From NCBI RefSeq assembly GCF_013344685.1, contig NZ_CP050137.1:3093001-3157000 (forward strand): a stretch of DNA of 64,000 bases, in the 5' to 3' direction. How positions within the stretch are numbered: position 1 is the first letter of the stretch; each line of letters starts with the position of its first letter. Below the pieces are notes generated by a model. That model worked only from the letters and a program-made list of their open reading frames with translations. It ran no database searches and had not been told where the DNA came from. Below, piece by piece: positions 17,490-26,817 of the stretch. The DNA comes from Sphingomonas sp. CL5.1 (GTDB lineage Bacteria; Pseudomonadota; Alphaproteobacteria; Sphingomonadales; Sphingomonadaceae). The position numbers and the translations under genes are program-made.

Positions 17490-18782
17490 ATGGCAGCTAC
17501 GCTACACGTCCTTCGCCCAACGACACCCACGATCGCGGGCTACCTCCGCGTCGGACACACTGGTCATAGAAAGCTGGCGGATCTGCATGCTGCGGGTCGG
17601 CTGCCATATCGGCGGGTTGTTTTCGACGCCGCGCATCTTGCCGAACAGCTAGAACTGGCCAAGACGCTCAAAGCGAGCGGTTGCGAGATCGTTCTGGATC
17701 CGAATTTCGCCGAGATGGCGACCCTCGGCCGATTTGGATCATCTGCAATCCAGAAGCTGGCTTGGGCAAACCTGGATCGGCCATGGGAGCCGTCGGACTT
17801 TGATCGACGCCGCAATCATGACGCGGCCAAGGCGATTGCCGAGTTCGCTGTAAATGCTGGCGTCCATGCCATCCTCGCTCCGACGCATCTCGTCGAGAAT
17901 GTGAACGATGCGTGGCGGACGACTGACCTGCGCATGTGCGAAGCGCTGCGATATGAGCTTGATCGTTGCGGGGGCTCGGATATCGCCGTCGACTATCAGC
18001 TTATCACAACCTCGGCGCTGTTGAAGGATGCGGCAGTTAGGGCCGCATTCGTCGCCGATATCGAGGCGATGCCCGTCGAGAACGTATGGCTCCGGGCGTC
18101 CGGGTTTGGCGCCACTGCGACGGGTGCTGGAACGCGCCACTTCATCGAGTCCGTTCGGGCCCTCCACGGCATCGGCCGGCCCCTTATCGCTGACATGGCG
18201 GGAGGGTTTGCGGCGCTCGGAGCCGCCGCCTTCGGCGCGGTGGCAGGCATCAGCCATGGCGTTGGACAGAAGGAAAGCTTCAAGGCCGCCGATTGGCGCA
18301 AGCCTCCTACCGGCGGAGGCGGTGCTGCGGCGCGGGCCTATGTTCAGGAGCTCGATCGCTATTTCAAGGAGGATCAATTGCAGGCCATTTTCGAGGCAAA
18401 AGGCGGACGTTCACGGTTTAGTTGTGCGGATACGAGCTGCTGCACGCATGGCGGCGAGGACATGATTGAGAATGGACATGCTCACTTTGTCACGCAGCGT
18501 CATCGTCAGCTCGATGATCTATCCGGGGTGCCGGAAGATCGGCGAGCAAGCCACTTCCTCCTTCGTCACCTCGATCCTGCAATTCGCACGGCGCGTCACG
18601 CTGCCAAGCTCAAGATCGTGGACGACAAGGTTCTAGCCGCTGTAGGGCAGGCCAAAGTTCGGATGGTACGTCTTCGTGACGCGCTGGCGGACCTCGATGC
18701 AAAGGGGGCTGGCGAGACGCGCTCACGTGCGCCCAATTTCAGGGGCGGCACGAGGGCTGTCAGCGCAGTCCTGGGACGGTAA
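17490..18782 (+). CDS. Unknown 430-aa protein, first gene of the Xre-RES operon
   Basis: Not recognised. Repeated beta-alpha pattern (CEIVLDPNFAEM, VHAILAPTHLV, DIAVDYQLIT, VWLRASGFGA, PLIADMAGGFAALGAAAFG) suggests a TIM-barrel-like fold with a glycine-rich phosphate-site-like end around residues 230-255. A Cys/His cluster follows (SCADTSCCTHGGEDM, then NGHAHF, about 311-333) that could bind zinc. A distant likeness to tRNA-guanine transglycosylase layout (barrel plus Cys/His site) is speculation. GGAGAA site before the ATG. Only 2 nt separate its stop from the antitoxin ATG, so it belongs to the toxin-antitoxin operon. Confidence 0.75.
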   Translation: MAATLHVLRPTTPTIAGYLRVGHTGHRKLADLHAAGRLPYRRVVFDAAHLAEQLELAKTLKASGCEIVLDPNFAEMATLGRFGSSAIQKLAWANLDRPWEPSDFDRRRNHDAAKAIAEFAVNAGVHAILAPTHLVENVNDAWRTTDLRMCEALRYELDRCGGSDIAVDYQLITTSALLKDAAVRAAFVADIEAMPVENVWLRASGFGATATGAGTRHFIESVRALHGIGRPLIADMAGGFAALGAAAFGAVAGISHGVGQKESFKAADWRKPPTGGGGAAARAYVQELDRYFKEDQLQAIFEAKGGRSRFSCADTSCCTHGGEDMIENGHAHFVTQRHRQLDDLSGVPEDRRASHFLLRHLDPAIRTARHAAKLKIVDDKVLAAVGQAKVRMVRLRDALADLDAKGAGETRSRAPNFRGGTRAVSAVLGR

Positions 18783-18784
18783 TC

Positions 18785-19123
18785 ATGGCAAGTGCAGTAG
18801 CGAATCTGATCGACGATCTTAGGCAGCGCGGAGGCCTAAAGGGCAGCGACGTTGCCAATATCGCGGCGGTGTCACCGGCCACCGTGTCACGGTGGACTTC
18901 TGGTGCATCGTTTCCGCATCCGAAGACCCAGCTTCTCATCTCCGATCTTCGTTATGTCGTCGATCGGCTGGCTGAACTGTATGATCCTGAGGAAACGCGC
19001 GTTTGGCTCTATTCTAAGCATCGCCTGCTCAACGGTGAGCGCGCGATCGATCTGATCCATTCGGGGCGAGCCGATGAGGTGCTTACTGTTATCGAGAGCC
19101 TGAACGAGGGATCCTACACCTGA
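18785..19123 (+). CDS. Xre/MbcA/ParS-type antitoxin
   Basis: 112 residues. An N-terminal HTH (GSDVANIAAVSPATVSRWTSG, two halves) is followed by the DUF2384-like toxin-binding region ending HRLLNGERAIDLIHSGRADE, which in this family blocks the RES active site. Stop and next ATG are 2 nt apart. Expected to repress its own operon through the inverted repeat at 17417-17441. Confidence 0.88.
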   Translation: MASAVANLIDDLRQRGGLKGSDVANIAAVSPATVSRWTSGASFPHPKTQLLISDLRYVVDRLAELYDPEETRVWLYSKHRLLNGERAIDLIHSGRADEVLTVIESLNEGSYT

Positions 19124-19125
19124 TC

Positions 19126-19686
19126 ATGGCTACCTCTGGACGGGTTCACGATCGGGCCATCCTCGATGCGTTGGATGCGATGGATCCGGTACCGTTCGAA
19201 GGGACGGTCTGGCGCATCACGAGAACGGGTCGTGAGGCGACCCGAGGATCAGCGGCGAATGGCCGTTGGAGCCCGGGAGGCACGGTAGAGGTGCTCTATA
19301 CGAGCCTAGAGCGTGACGGTGCGCTGGCGGAAATCGGATACAGGCTCTCGCTGGAACCGGTCTGGCCCAGTCGCCTGCAGCATGAAATCCACGAGCTGGC
19401 CGCCCAAAGCGAACGCACCTTGCAGTTTGCCGATGTCGCCAGCCTCACCACGCTCGGGGTCGACGCATCGAAATACGAGTCGTTCGATTATAGCGCCACA
19501 CAAGCATTGGCTGCTGCTGCTCACTTCTTGGAGTTTGATGGCTTGCTCGTCCCGAGCGCACGCCATAGTTCCACAAACTTAGTTCTGTTTATGGACCGTG
19601 GTTTCCCTGGCTCACTCGAAATCAAGTCGAGCGAATCGGTCAATTGGGCGACTTGGCGTCGTCAACGAGCTCGGCCAACCTCCTAA
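19126..19686 (+). CDS. RES-domain toxin (NAD+-degrading family)
   Basis: 186 residues. RES-family features: WRITRTG near residue 29, GRWSPGGTVEVLYTSLERDG (conserved Arg, Tyr, Ser/Glu region, about 46-65), ALAEIGYRL, and LLVPSARHSSTNLVLFMD near 144-161. Family members (MbcT, ParT) use NAD+ for phosphorolysis or ADP-ribosyl transfer and stop growth. Paired with the Xre-type antitoxin directly upstream. In a mobile element it may act for maintenance or abortive defence. Confidence 0.9.
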   Translation: MATSGRVHDRAILDALDAMDPVPFEGTVWRITRTGREATRGSAANGRWSPGGTVEVLYTSLERDGALAEIGYRLSLEPVWPSRLQHEIHELAAQSERTLQFADVASLTTLGVDASKYESFDYSATQALAAAAHFLEFDGLLVPSARHSSTNLVLFMDRGFPGSLEIKSSESVNWATWRRQRARPTS

Positions 19687-19884
19687 AGCTCGTGCTTTGT
19701 CAACGAAGGTGCTCGCGTGCAATCGCTTTGCACCAATGTAAACGTCGGAACTTACCACAACGAACGGCTAACGGATGAGGATAGGACGAGTGCCTCTTAG
19801 CTGCAGAACATACCTGCATAGTTTAACTTCATGATCAGCTACCAAATCAGTACGTCTGCTTGCGCCGCTTTAATTGACCGGTGA

Positions 19885-21249
19885 TCATCGATTGATGAGC
19901 CAAGTCATAATTTCCAATTCTTCAACTGTTGGAGTTCGCTCGGAATTAGCTTCAAGTTCCGCAATCGCATCCGAAATCGACCGCCAGCGATGCCCCCCGG
20001 CCTCGTCGCCGTCGAGGCGTCGCCGGATCCCTAACCGCATCTGCTCCAGCTCGCGTTCTCCCAGAAGATTTTGCGCGCGGACATAGAGAACGCGTATGGC
20101 GAGATGGCGAAAACGCGGATCTGAAAAGGCGCGGGCGATCATCAGCTGCTCGGGCGGATCGGCGAGCTGGAATTCCGCCATCAGCTGCTCGTCCTGGGCG
20201 CTTGCGAAACCGTCGAAAATCGTCTCCTCGACCTGTGCGCCAGCGATCGGCTCGGGTCGTGCGAAAGGCGCGACCATCTCCGTAAGCCGCAGGCAATAGT
20301 CGCTGTCTCCAGCGAGAAATTCGGCTTGCGCGAGCTCAGCAGCCTCGGGCGTAAGGCCGGCGATCGCTTCGGCCTCGCTGAGCGTGAATAGAAGCGGCGC
20401 CTTGTTGAGCGCGATGCGGTGCAGCGCCTTGCGCAAGGCAGCGGATTCGCCCGGTTTGAAAGAATCGATCTTCGCTTTCGCGCTCGTCCAGTCATAGCCG
20501 AGTTGGGCCAGCACCGCATGCGATCCGCGCCCATAGCCCTTGTCGATCCGATGATAGCAGGTGACCGGCGGCGTGCCGCCATGCCGAAATAGAAACACCG
20601 GTGCTCCCGAGCCAAGCAGCGCGGTCAGCTCGGCCTTCGGCGCACGCATCGACAGCGGACCCCAGAGTTCGGGAAACCCTTGCGCGATCTTCCGGGCAAG
20701 AAAGAGCGTTGCCTCGACGTCGCCCATCGCATCGTGTGCGCGATGGGCGTTGAAACCATTTGCAGGCGCGAGGCCGTCGAGCCGGAAGCTCGGTGCGCCC
20801 TTCTCGCCGAATGGAATATTGAGAAGGCCGGGCCGGAAACAGGCGGCGGCACGGATCAGCGGCAGGAGATCGAGGCGGGCGTTGCCGCCGGTCACCGTCA
20901 GATAGGGCGGGAGAAGCGCCTGCCAAAAAGCGCGCTGCAGGAAAGGCTCGTCGAAGCGCATCGAATTATAGCCGATAAAAGTTGCCGGACCCCAAGCGGC
21001 AAGCCGCTCGGCGATTTTTTGCATCATCGCGTAGAAATCTGGGAGCGAGGCATCTTCGAGACGGCCGACCGGCGTCGCGGTCACGATAAGCGCGTCCGGC
21101 GAGGGAACAATCCATGGAAGGAGCTGGCAGCGGATCTCGAACCGGTCGACCTCGACAAGATCCTCGTCGGTAAGGATCGCGCCAAATTGAAGGATTTGGT
21201 CATGGACGATATCGATGCCCGTCGTCTCGATGTCGTAGAAGATAAACAT
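19885..21249 (-). CDS. Exonuclease I (SbcB)-like DEDDh 3'-5' exonuclease
   Basis: 454 residues. DEDDh motifs: FYDIETTGID (D6, E8), FIGYNSMRFDEPFL (D100), AHDAMGDVEATL (H172, D177). The C-terminal ~270 residues follow the exodeoxyribonuclease I plan, ending in a helical region. It should digest single-stranded DNA 3' to 5'. It is the last gene of the minus-strand RT cassette, 270 nt downstream of the nitrilase. An element-borne ExoI suggests processing of RT or phage DNA ends (inference). The start at ATG 21249 gives the canonical N-terminus; no good ribosome binding site is visible. Confidence 0.86.
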   Translation of the reverse strand: MFIFYDIETTGIDIVHDQILQFGAILTDEDLVEVDRFEIRCQLLPWIVPSPDALIVTATPVGRLEDASLPDFYAMMQKIAERLAAWGPATFIGYNSMRFDEPFLQRAFWQALLPPYLTVTGGNARLDLLPLIRAAACFRPGLLNIPFGEKGAPSFRLDGLAPANGFNAHRAHDAMGDVEATLFLARKIAQGFPELWGPLSMRAPKAELTALLGSGAPVFLFRHGGTPPVTCYHRIDKGYGRGSHAVLAQLGYDWTSAKAKIDSFKPGESAALRKALHRIALNKAPLLFTLSEAEAIAGLTPEAAELAQAEFLAGDSDYCLRLTEMVAPFARPEPIAGAQVEETIFDGFASAQDEQLMAEFQLADPPEQLMIARAFSDPRFRHLAIRVLYVRAQNLLGERELEQMRLGIRRRLDGDEAGGHRWRSISDAIAELEANSERTPTVEELEIMTWLINR

Positions 21250-21519
21250 CGTCGGCCGTTCATTCGCATTCCGCCGGCTCGCCGGCGCAGCGTAGACGGA
21301 CTGAGGACAGTTGGCTGCGACGTGGTTGAGCCGGGCCTGGCCGGCTCGGGCGCGAGCGGGTGGGGGCGGTCGATCTTGGCGTAAACAGCCCACGCATGAA
21401 CGGCGGGGGCGTGCCCGCTCCGTGTACCTGTGGGCGAGGAGGCGGGAACCCTGGCGCCGGGATCCTCATACGTTCCAGCGTGCTCGGCGTTTGCGCGCGA
21501 GCGCAATGCTGCGCGGCGC
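21250..21519 (-). other. 270-nt gap inside the RT cassette, possible structured RNA
   Basis: No credible protein frame on either strand. It holds a GC-rich hairpin CGCCGG-CTCG-CCGGCG (21272-21287) and several other GC-rich stretches able to fold. Other genes in the cassette overlap one another, so a long spacer here is unusual. It may hold a promoter for the exonuclease or a non-coding RNA used by the RT; neither is shown. Confidence 0.35.
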
Positions 21520-22428
21520 TCACAATGCTTCGGTTATAGCCGCGAGCGGCTGGACCTCTTCGAACCCCGGCGGCAGGCTCTTGAAATCCTTGCCCTCTAT
21601 GCCCTGCTGATGCGCCGCGAGCGCTGCCAGCGGCAGTTCGATAAGCTGCGCGTGTGGTAAGCATTGGCCGCTGTGCCGGTAGATCGAGCGCCGAAAAGGC
21701 TCTCGAAACGGACTGACCGCGAGCGACCCGCCGAACTGGCCGCAATTGCACACGACGACATTGCAAAAAAGCATACGCGACAAGGCTTCGGCGAGATGAT
21801 CGAATGACGTCGTATCCCGGTTATAGGCGAGAATGAACAAGGTCTGGATCTTGTTGCGGTACATGACGATCCTGTCGAGATCCATGAAATCATAGCAGAT
21901 CGCGACCGCGAATTTTCCGAGCTCGGCACTCTCGAAAATCCACACCGTTGGATGCGCGAGGAAAGCGACACTCGCCCCCGTGATAAGCTGGAGCTTTGTC
22001 TTTTCGGCAGGTGCCGGGTAGGTCTTGCCAACCCGGCGCACTTCGGTGTTCCGCGCAATCTGGCGTCCGCGCAGCCGCCTCGGCACGATCACGACCGCCT
22101 CGTTTGAAACTGTCGGTCGGGATTCGCCGGTCTGGATGCGATAGTCGAGCCCCGCGATGATGATCGCTTCGAGCTTTTCCGCAGCCTTTTTTAGCTTCGG
22201 CTCGAAGCCGAGTGGCACCGAAAGCTCAGGCAGCAGAATGACATCGGGCAAGCGGTCGACCCCACGCAGGGAGGCAAGGAAATGCCGGATTTCCCTCTTC
22301 GCGCGCCGCTCCTCGATTTCGGACATCTGGACGCATTGCTGCCAATTTCCCGACTTGTCGTCGACCCAGGCCGCACTGGCATGAAGCGAGGTTTGAATGA
22401 CCCCGATATGGAACCGGTCATTCAGCAT
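21520..22428 (-). CDS. Nitrilase-superfamily (carbon-nitrogen hydrolase) protein partnered with the RT
   Basis: 302 residues. The nitrilase triad can be read as Glu in ILLPELSVPLGF (E68), Lys in PAEKTKLQ (about K143) and the nucleophile Cys in AICYDFMDL (C178). In UG1/DRT1 defence RTs a nitrilase domain is fused to the RT C-terminus; here it is a separate protein in a different frame. ATG 22428 is preceded by AAGGAGG at ideal spacing and lies 11 nt inside the end of the RT gene, so translation is coupled. The substrate is unknown. Confidence 0.85.
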   Translation of the reverse strand: MLNDRFHIGVIQTSLHASAAWVDDKSGNWQQCVQMSEIEERRAKREIRHFLASLRGVDRLPDVILLPELSVPLGFEPKLKKAAEKLEAIIIAGLDYRIQTGESRPTVSNEAVVIVPRRLRGRQIARNTEVRRVGKTYPAPAEKTKLQLITGASVAFLAHPTVWIFESAELGKFAVAICYDFMDLDRIVMYRNKIQTLFILAYNRDTTSFDHLAEALSRMLFCNVVVCNCGQFGGSLAVSPFREPFRRSIYRHSGQCLPHAQLIELPLAALAAHQQGIEGKDFKSLPPGFEEVQPLAAITEAL

Positions 22429-25400
22429 CGCTGCCTCCTTCGCCATCATTTGCGTTCGTGCCTTCCATCCCTGCGGCAAAATCGCTGAGGCGGAAGGGAA
22501 TGAGCTGACGCGGCTGATTCCGTGCGACCGCGAGCTGATTGTCTTCAAGGATTTTTTGCGCGTGCCGGATTTCCTCGAGAAGGTCGGTCGATCCGAAGAA
22601 AAGCGGCGGATCGAAGGTTGCATCATTGGGACTTACGCCGTCACGCCAGCCAAACAGGCTGGGCTGGCGGGCAATCGCACGAGTTTCGGCCGGGCGGGCG
22701 CCGAGACAGCCGGCGAGGATGAGTGTCGTCGGCGACGATATGGCAAGCGTTTCGAACCATCGCGCGCGGGGCAGCTGGAATATGAGTTCGTTGCCGCGCA
22801 GATTCCAGATTCGCGGCGCTGCATGATCGTTACGTAGGAGTCCTAAAAGGAGGCGCCCTACCGACACTAGCCGTCGCTCGGCGTCTGGGATCGGCATGCC
22901 CGCCTTGCTTTCGATCGTATAGCGGTAGTCGGCGAGCGAGGTAGATGGCTCGCGCAGCCTCGCGCGATGTTTTGCATGCGTATTGTCGGTATTCTGAGCG
23001 AAATGCCGCCAAGTCTCCCAGCTGAGATCGGTACTCTCGCGACAACAGGGGAAATCCGTGACCCATTGCCGCGGAAGCAGCACATTATTGGGATGGAGCC
23101 GGTCGAGCATCGCCTCTTCGCCATCCGCCGATGTTGCCTCTTCGAGTAGCTGCGCGGTGATTTCCAGCGCGGTCCATTCGCCACGGCGCGGATCGAAGGG
23201 ATTGCAAGCGTGGACGCTCCTTGTCCATTCGGTGATCGTCATCCAGTTCTTCGGCGCCGGCTCAAGTGAACGCGCAGCCCGGGTGAAGGCGTTCTTGCCG
23301 GTCGCTTGGGCTGCAGCGCGCTTATCCACGTCGTCGCCGATCACTTCGCTGAGCCAGGCCGAGTCATTCTCGGGCAACGGCTCGCGTGCCGCGAGCAGTT
23401 GCTGCCATCCGGCAGCGGGAAGCCATTCGGGATATCGCCGCGCGGCTTGTATATCGGATCGGTGATCGAAGGCAAAATGAGGGGCGAGCGCCTGCCAGGC
23501 GGCTGAAGGGCCTTCGTCGCGCCCTAAGTTGTTCTCGGCGAGATGCGCCCATACGCCCGATGTCTGGCCCGTCTCGGCCAGCCAGACATCGGCAGACGCG
23601 CCCGGCAAGACACGAGTATAGCTCTGCGAAAGCTCCGCCAGCCGCCGTGCGAGGGCTGCATATTCGGTCCGCGGCGCAAGCATCTCGGCGGCATGGATCA
23701 GGGCCACTCCAAATTCGCGGCGGCCGGCGGCATGATACCAAGTCTCGCGCGAAGGATGCACGTGGAAGTCTTTCGCGCCGAGCGTCGCGATATCCTCGAG
23801 ATGGCTGATGGCCGCTTTGGTGTCCGACCGGAGTGCATCGGGTGCCTCGATCCGGCGCATTGTCACCAATATGCCGCTCGCCATAATCTGGAGCGAAAGT
23901 GCGATATAATAATCGGCCCAGACATCGTGCCCGGCGGTGCGGCTTTCCTTCAACCATTCGATAATCGCGTCAAGCCCGCGATGCCCTGTCATGCGGCAAT
24001 ATTGGTGAATGCGATAGAAAAGCCGGGCTTTACCCGGATGCTCGCGAAGCGACTGGAGGAGAAGCGCGAAGCAGCGATTGAGGAGTGCGAGCTCTGCCTC
24101 GTCATGTCGCTCGAGGCATATTTTGCGCTCTTCGATGAGCCTAGCAAGCTTTTCCTTATACTGCGTCCAGTCGGCCTCGGTCGCCCGCTCGGCGTCTGGT
24201 TGACGCAGGCGACAGACCGCGAGCGCGCGCTCTGCGTCGACAAGGCCGTCGGCTTCCTGGACGAGGACGGGCACGAGCGATGCAATCTGCCCGGCGGCAA
24301 AGGCCGCCCGCGTATCGGGGCGAATTTCGCGCTCGGGAATGTCGGCAAGCAGCAGCCATTCAAGCATCTTCAAACGCTCGCCGAGATCATCATCGTCGAG
24401 GATATGGATGTCGGCCGCGGCAATCGCCGAGACTTGCGCCAATGTCTTGGTCATGAGCTTGGTCGGGTTTTTCCCGTCGAGCCGTGTATCACGGACCGCT
24501 GCGCCGTAGAGGTCGGGCTTCTTCGCGCGAAGATCCGAAAATGGCCTACCCATCTTGATGAGCTTTATCCACTCGGCCAAGCTCGGCGGATCATATTTGT
24601 CGGGATTAATCTTGGCGCCGATATCCTGGTCGATCAGCAATTGTTCATACCAAGCGATCCAGTCGCACAGTGTCTCAAAATCATAGGCGATGACCGTATG
24701 ATCGTCGACGAAACGGAAATGCGCGATATTCCGCTGCTCGTCGACCTTCTTCGCGACGATCTTGTCGACGGGAAGCATCGCGGCATTGGCGAGAAATCCC
24801 GCTACAAAAAGTCCTGTCGGAATGCCTTTGATGCCGCTCTTAAGAAAAGGCGGCTCGACATGTTCGAGCGCGGTATCGGGCATTCCCGCCATGTCGATCT
24901 GGAAATTCAACATGCCGTTGACAAGCTCCAAAATGCGTGGATCGCCCATCGCGCCGGCTTCGGCGAGCCCCGCGACAACTGCTTCGGTCTTCAGCTCCGG
25001 ATAAAATTGCTTGAGATCAATCGAGGCGTGATAGAGATCGCTTTTCGCATCCGGTGCCGCCTTCTCCGGCCAGAAACCGCGAGTGAAATAGGCGAGATTG
25101 GCGCGCTCGGCCGTTGCTGCGGCAAGCTGATCGGACTCGTCCATTTCATCGCGCCGCAACTGGCGCCTCAGCACCATCATTCGCGCGGTCAGCGTGATAT
25201 GGCGGCGGAACAAGGGCCAGCTATGCTGGAACTTGCGGTAGAGATGGCCGCTCGCATGGCGATAGGGTCCGATTTCGAGCGTCGAGATGCTTGCCTCATC
25301 TTTTTCGTACCAGGCGGGCCGATAGAGGCGATTTCCGTAGCTCCAGGGCTCCATTGTCATGTCGAGATCGGGTCCGAGCGCATTAACGAGCGCAATCTAT

Positions 25401-25678
25401 GCGACCTGATCCTCGACCGCGACATGATAATATTGGCGGTTGACGGGTTGCTCTTCGTAAAGCTTCTTCGGCCGGGGAAGCGGTCGTAATTTCTTCAGCC
25501 GGTAGCTCCCGCGTTCGAACTGGCGGCGGATTTCAAGCAGGCACCGCTCGAGATCGAGTTCGAACGCAGCAAGCTCTGCGGTGTCGATATAGCCATCGAC
25601 GCTGCGATAGAGGTTTTTAGCTTTAATCCAGGCATAATTGAGATTTTCGGGCAGAAGCAGCCGATCATAGACATTCAT
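22418..25678 (-). pseudogene. UG1/DRT1-like defence reverse transcriptase, interrupted by an in-frame TAG
   Basis: Without the stop this is a 1086-codon frame. RT motifs in order: basic RT1 region (KKLRPLPRPKK... RQYYHVAVEDQVA, to codon 93), TAG at codon 94 (25397-25399), then WSYGNRLYRPAW (~111-122), motif A IDLKQFYPEL (~220-229), motif B GIPTGLFVAGFLA (~285), motif C FRFVDDHTVIAYD with the FVDD box (~323-326). About 650 further residues are helical and not recognised, ending in an acidic tail. The frame resumes directly after TAG (IALVNALGPDLD), so a TGG to TAG change is likely. ATG 25678 overlaps the primase-like stop (ATGA). Reinitiation at 25360 would lack RT1. Motif likeness to UG1 is from memory. 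Confidence 0.85.
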
Positions 25679-26817
25679 AGGCTGATATTCCCCTCCCGGA
25701 GATAATCATTGACGTCTTTCGCGCCGCTTCTGGGGGCGGTTCTGCGGGTTACTGCGACGCCGAAGCGGGCAAGTTCCTTGCGCAATGTCACGGCGCGCTT
25801 GTCGCCAGCTTCGTCCCAGTCAAGCAGTAGATTAACCTGCCTCCCGCGCAGAGCCATCATCTCGATATCGGTGAGCCGGGCGCTGACCCCGATCAGGCCG
25901 ATCGCATCGCACCCGAGTTGCGCAGCCGAAAGCACGTCGATCGCGCCTTCGCAGATCGCTACGCGTTTTATTCTGGGCGCTGCGAGTATATCGGTATTGT
26001 AAAGGCGCCGTCTGCGATGGTTCAGATTGCGCCAGCGGCTGCCCTTCACTTCGCCTGTAATGATGCGTGCTTGGAGGTAAGCGATCTGACCCGCCTCCAG
26101 ATAGGGAAAGAGCGGCGCATCTGCGGGAAAGATCGGTCGGTATCGATCTTGCGTCGATGACCGGACAAGTAGCCCGCCCGCCTCAACCCGCGCGAAACCG
26201 AAATGGCCGATAAGCTCGGTCGTCGCCGCGGCGCCGGGCATCTGGCCCACGGCAAAGCGCGCGATCACTGGGTCCAAAAGACTGCGGCCATGCAGATAGT
26301 TTCTGCCGGCCGATAAGAGCGGGGCGCGAGCAAGCAGCGCAGCGTAGAGTTCATGATCGGCTTGGGTTTCGGGCGCTTCGTTTGGCGCAACGGGCGAGGA
26401 AAACGACGACGGCCGCGGGAGTGGTCGTGGCGCGGCGGACTGAGGCAAGCTAGGGAGCTTTGTGGAGAAAGGTTGACGCGCGGTGCCTTCTGGATCGCGG
26501 CATTGATGCTCTGGCCAAACGCCTTGGCGTTCGTTCCGACCGAGCAGGCCGCTTGCTTCGGCAAGCCATCGCTTCGCCGTGGGAAACAGGAGGCCGCGGA
26601 CAGCCATGACAAGATCAATGGCACCGCCTTTCTCGTTGCAGCCATAGCAGATCCAGCGACGCCCGCCCGGGCGGACTTCGAATGACGGCGTCGCGTCGTC
26701 ATGAGTCGGCAAGGGGCAGCGTGCCATACCTTTGGTGGGCAGTCTGAGACCAAGAAGGCCGCCGACGGTTTGTACCGTCAGGTTGTTCAGTGCCCGAGTG
26801 TCCTCCCTTGCCCCCAT
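25675..26817 (-). CDS. CHC2 zinc finger-Toprim (DnaG-like primase-related) protein
   Basis: 380 residues. The N-terminal CHC2-type zinc finger is MARCPLPTHDDATPSF...WICYGCNEKGG (C34, H39, C57, C60). A Pro/Ser-rich linker (about 110-155) leads to a primase-core-like region and a Toprim fold with CEGAIDVLSAA (Glu ~290) and LLLDWDEAGDKR (Asp ~333, 335). The DnaB-interacting C-terminal domain of true DnaG is missing, so it is a minimal element primase or a primase-derived partner. Its stop overlaps the RT start by 4 nt, tying it to the RT. ATG 26817 behind AGGT is preferred; TTG 26850 is an alternative. Confidence 0.87.
   Translation of the reverse strand: MGAREDTRALNNLTVQTVGGLLGLRLPTKGMARCPLPTHDDATPSFEVRPGGRRWICYGCNEKGGAIDLVMAVRGLLFPTAKRWLAEASGLLGRNERQGVWPEHQCRDPEGTARQPFSTKLPSLPQSAAPRPLPRPSSFSSPVAPNEAPETQADHELYAALLARAPLLSAGRNYLHGRSLLDPVIARFAVGQMPGAAATTELIGHFGFARVEAGGLLVRSSTQDRYRPIFPADAPLFPYLEAGQIAYLQARIITGEVKGSRWRNLNHRRRRLYNTDILAAPRIKRVAICEGAIDVLSAAQLGCDAIGLIGVSARLTDIEMMALRGRQVNLLLDWDEAGDKRAVTLRKELARFGVAVTRRTAPRSGAKDVNDYLREGNISL

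Noticed and set aside
21520..22626. RT and nitrilase as one protein split by a frameshift
   Set aside because: The RT ends in a coherent acidic tail and the nitrilase has its own strong ribosome binding site and start; nothing suggests a lost base.
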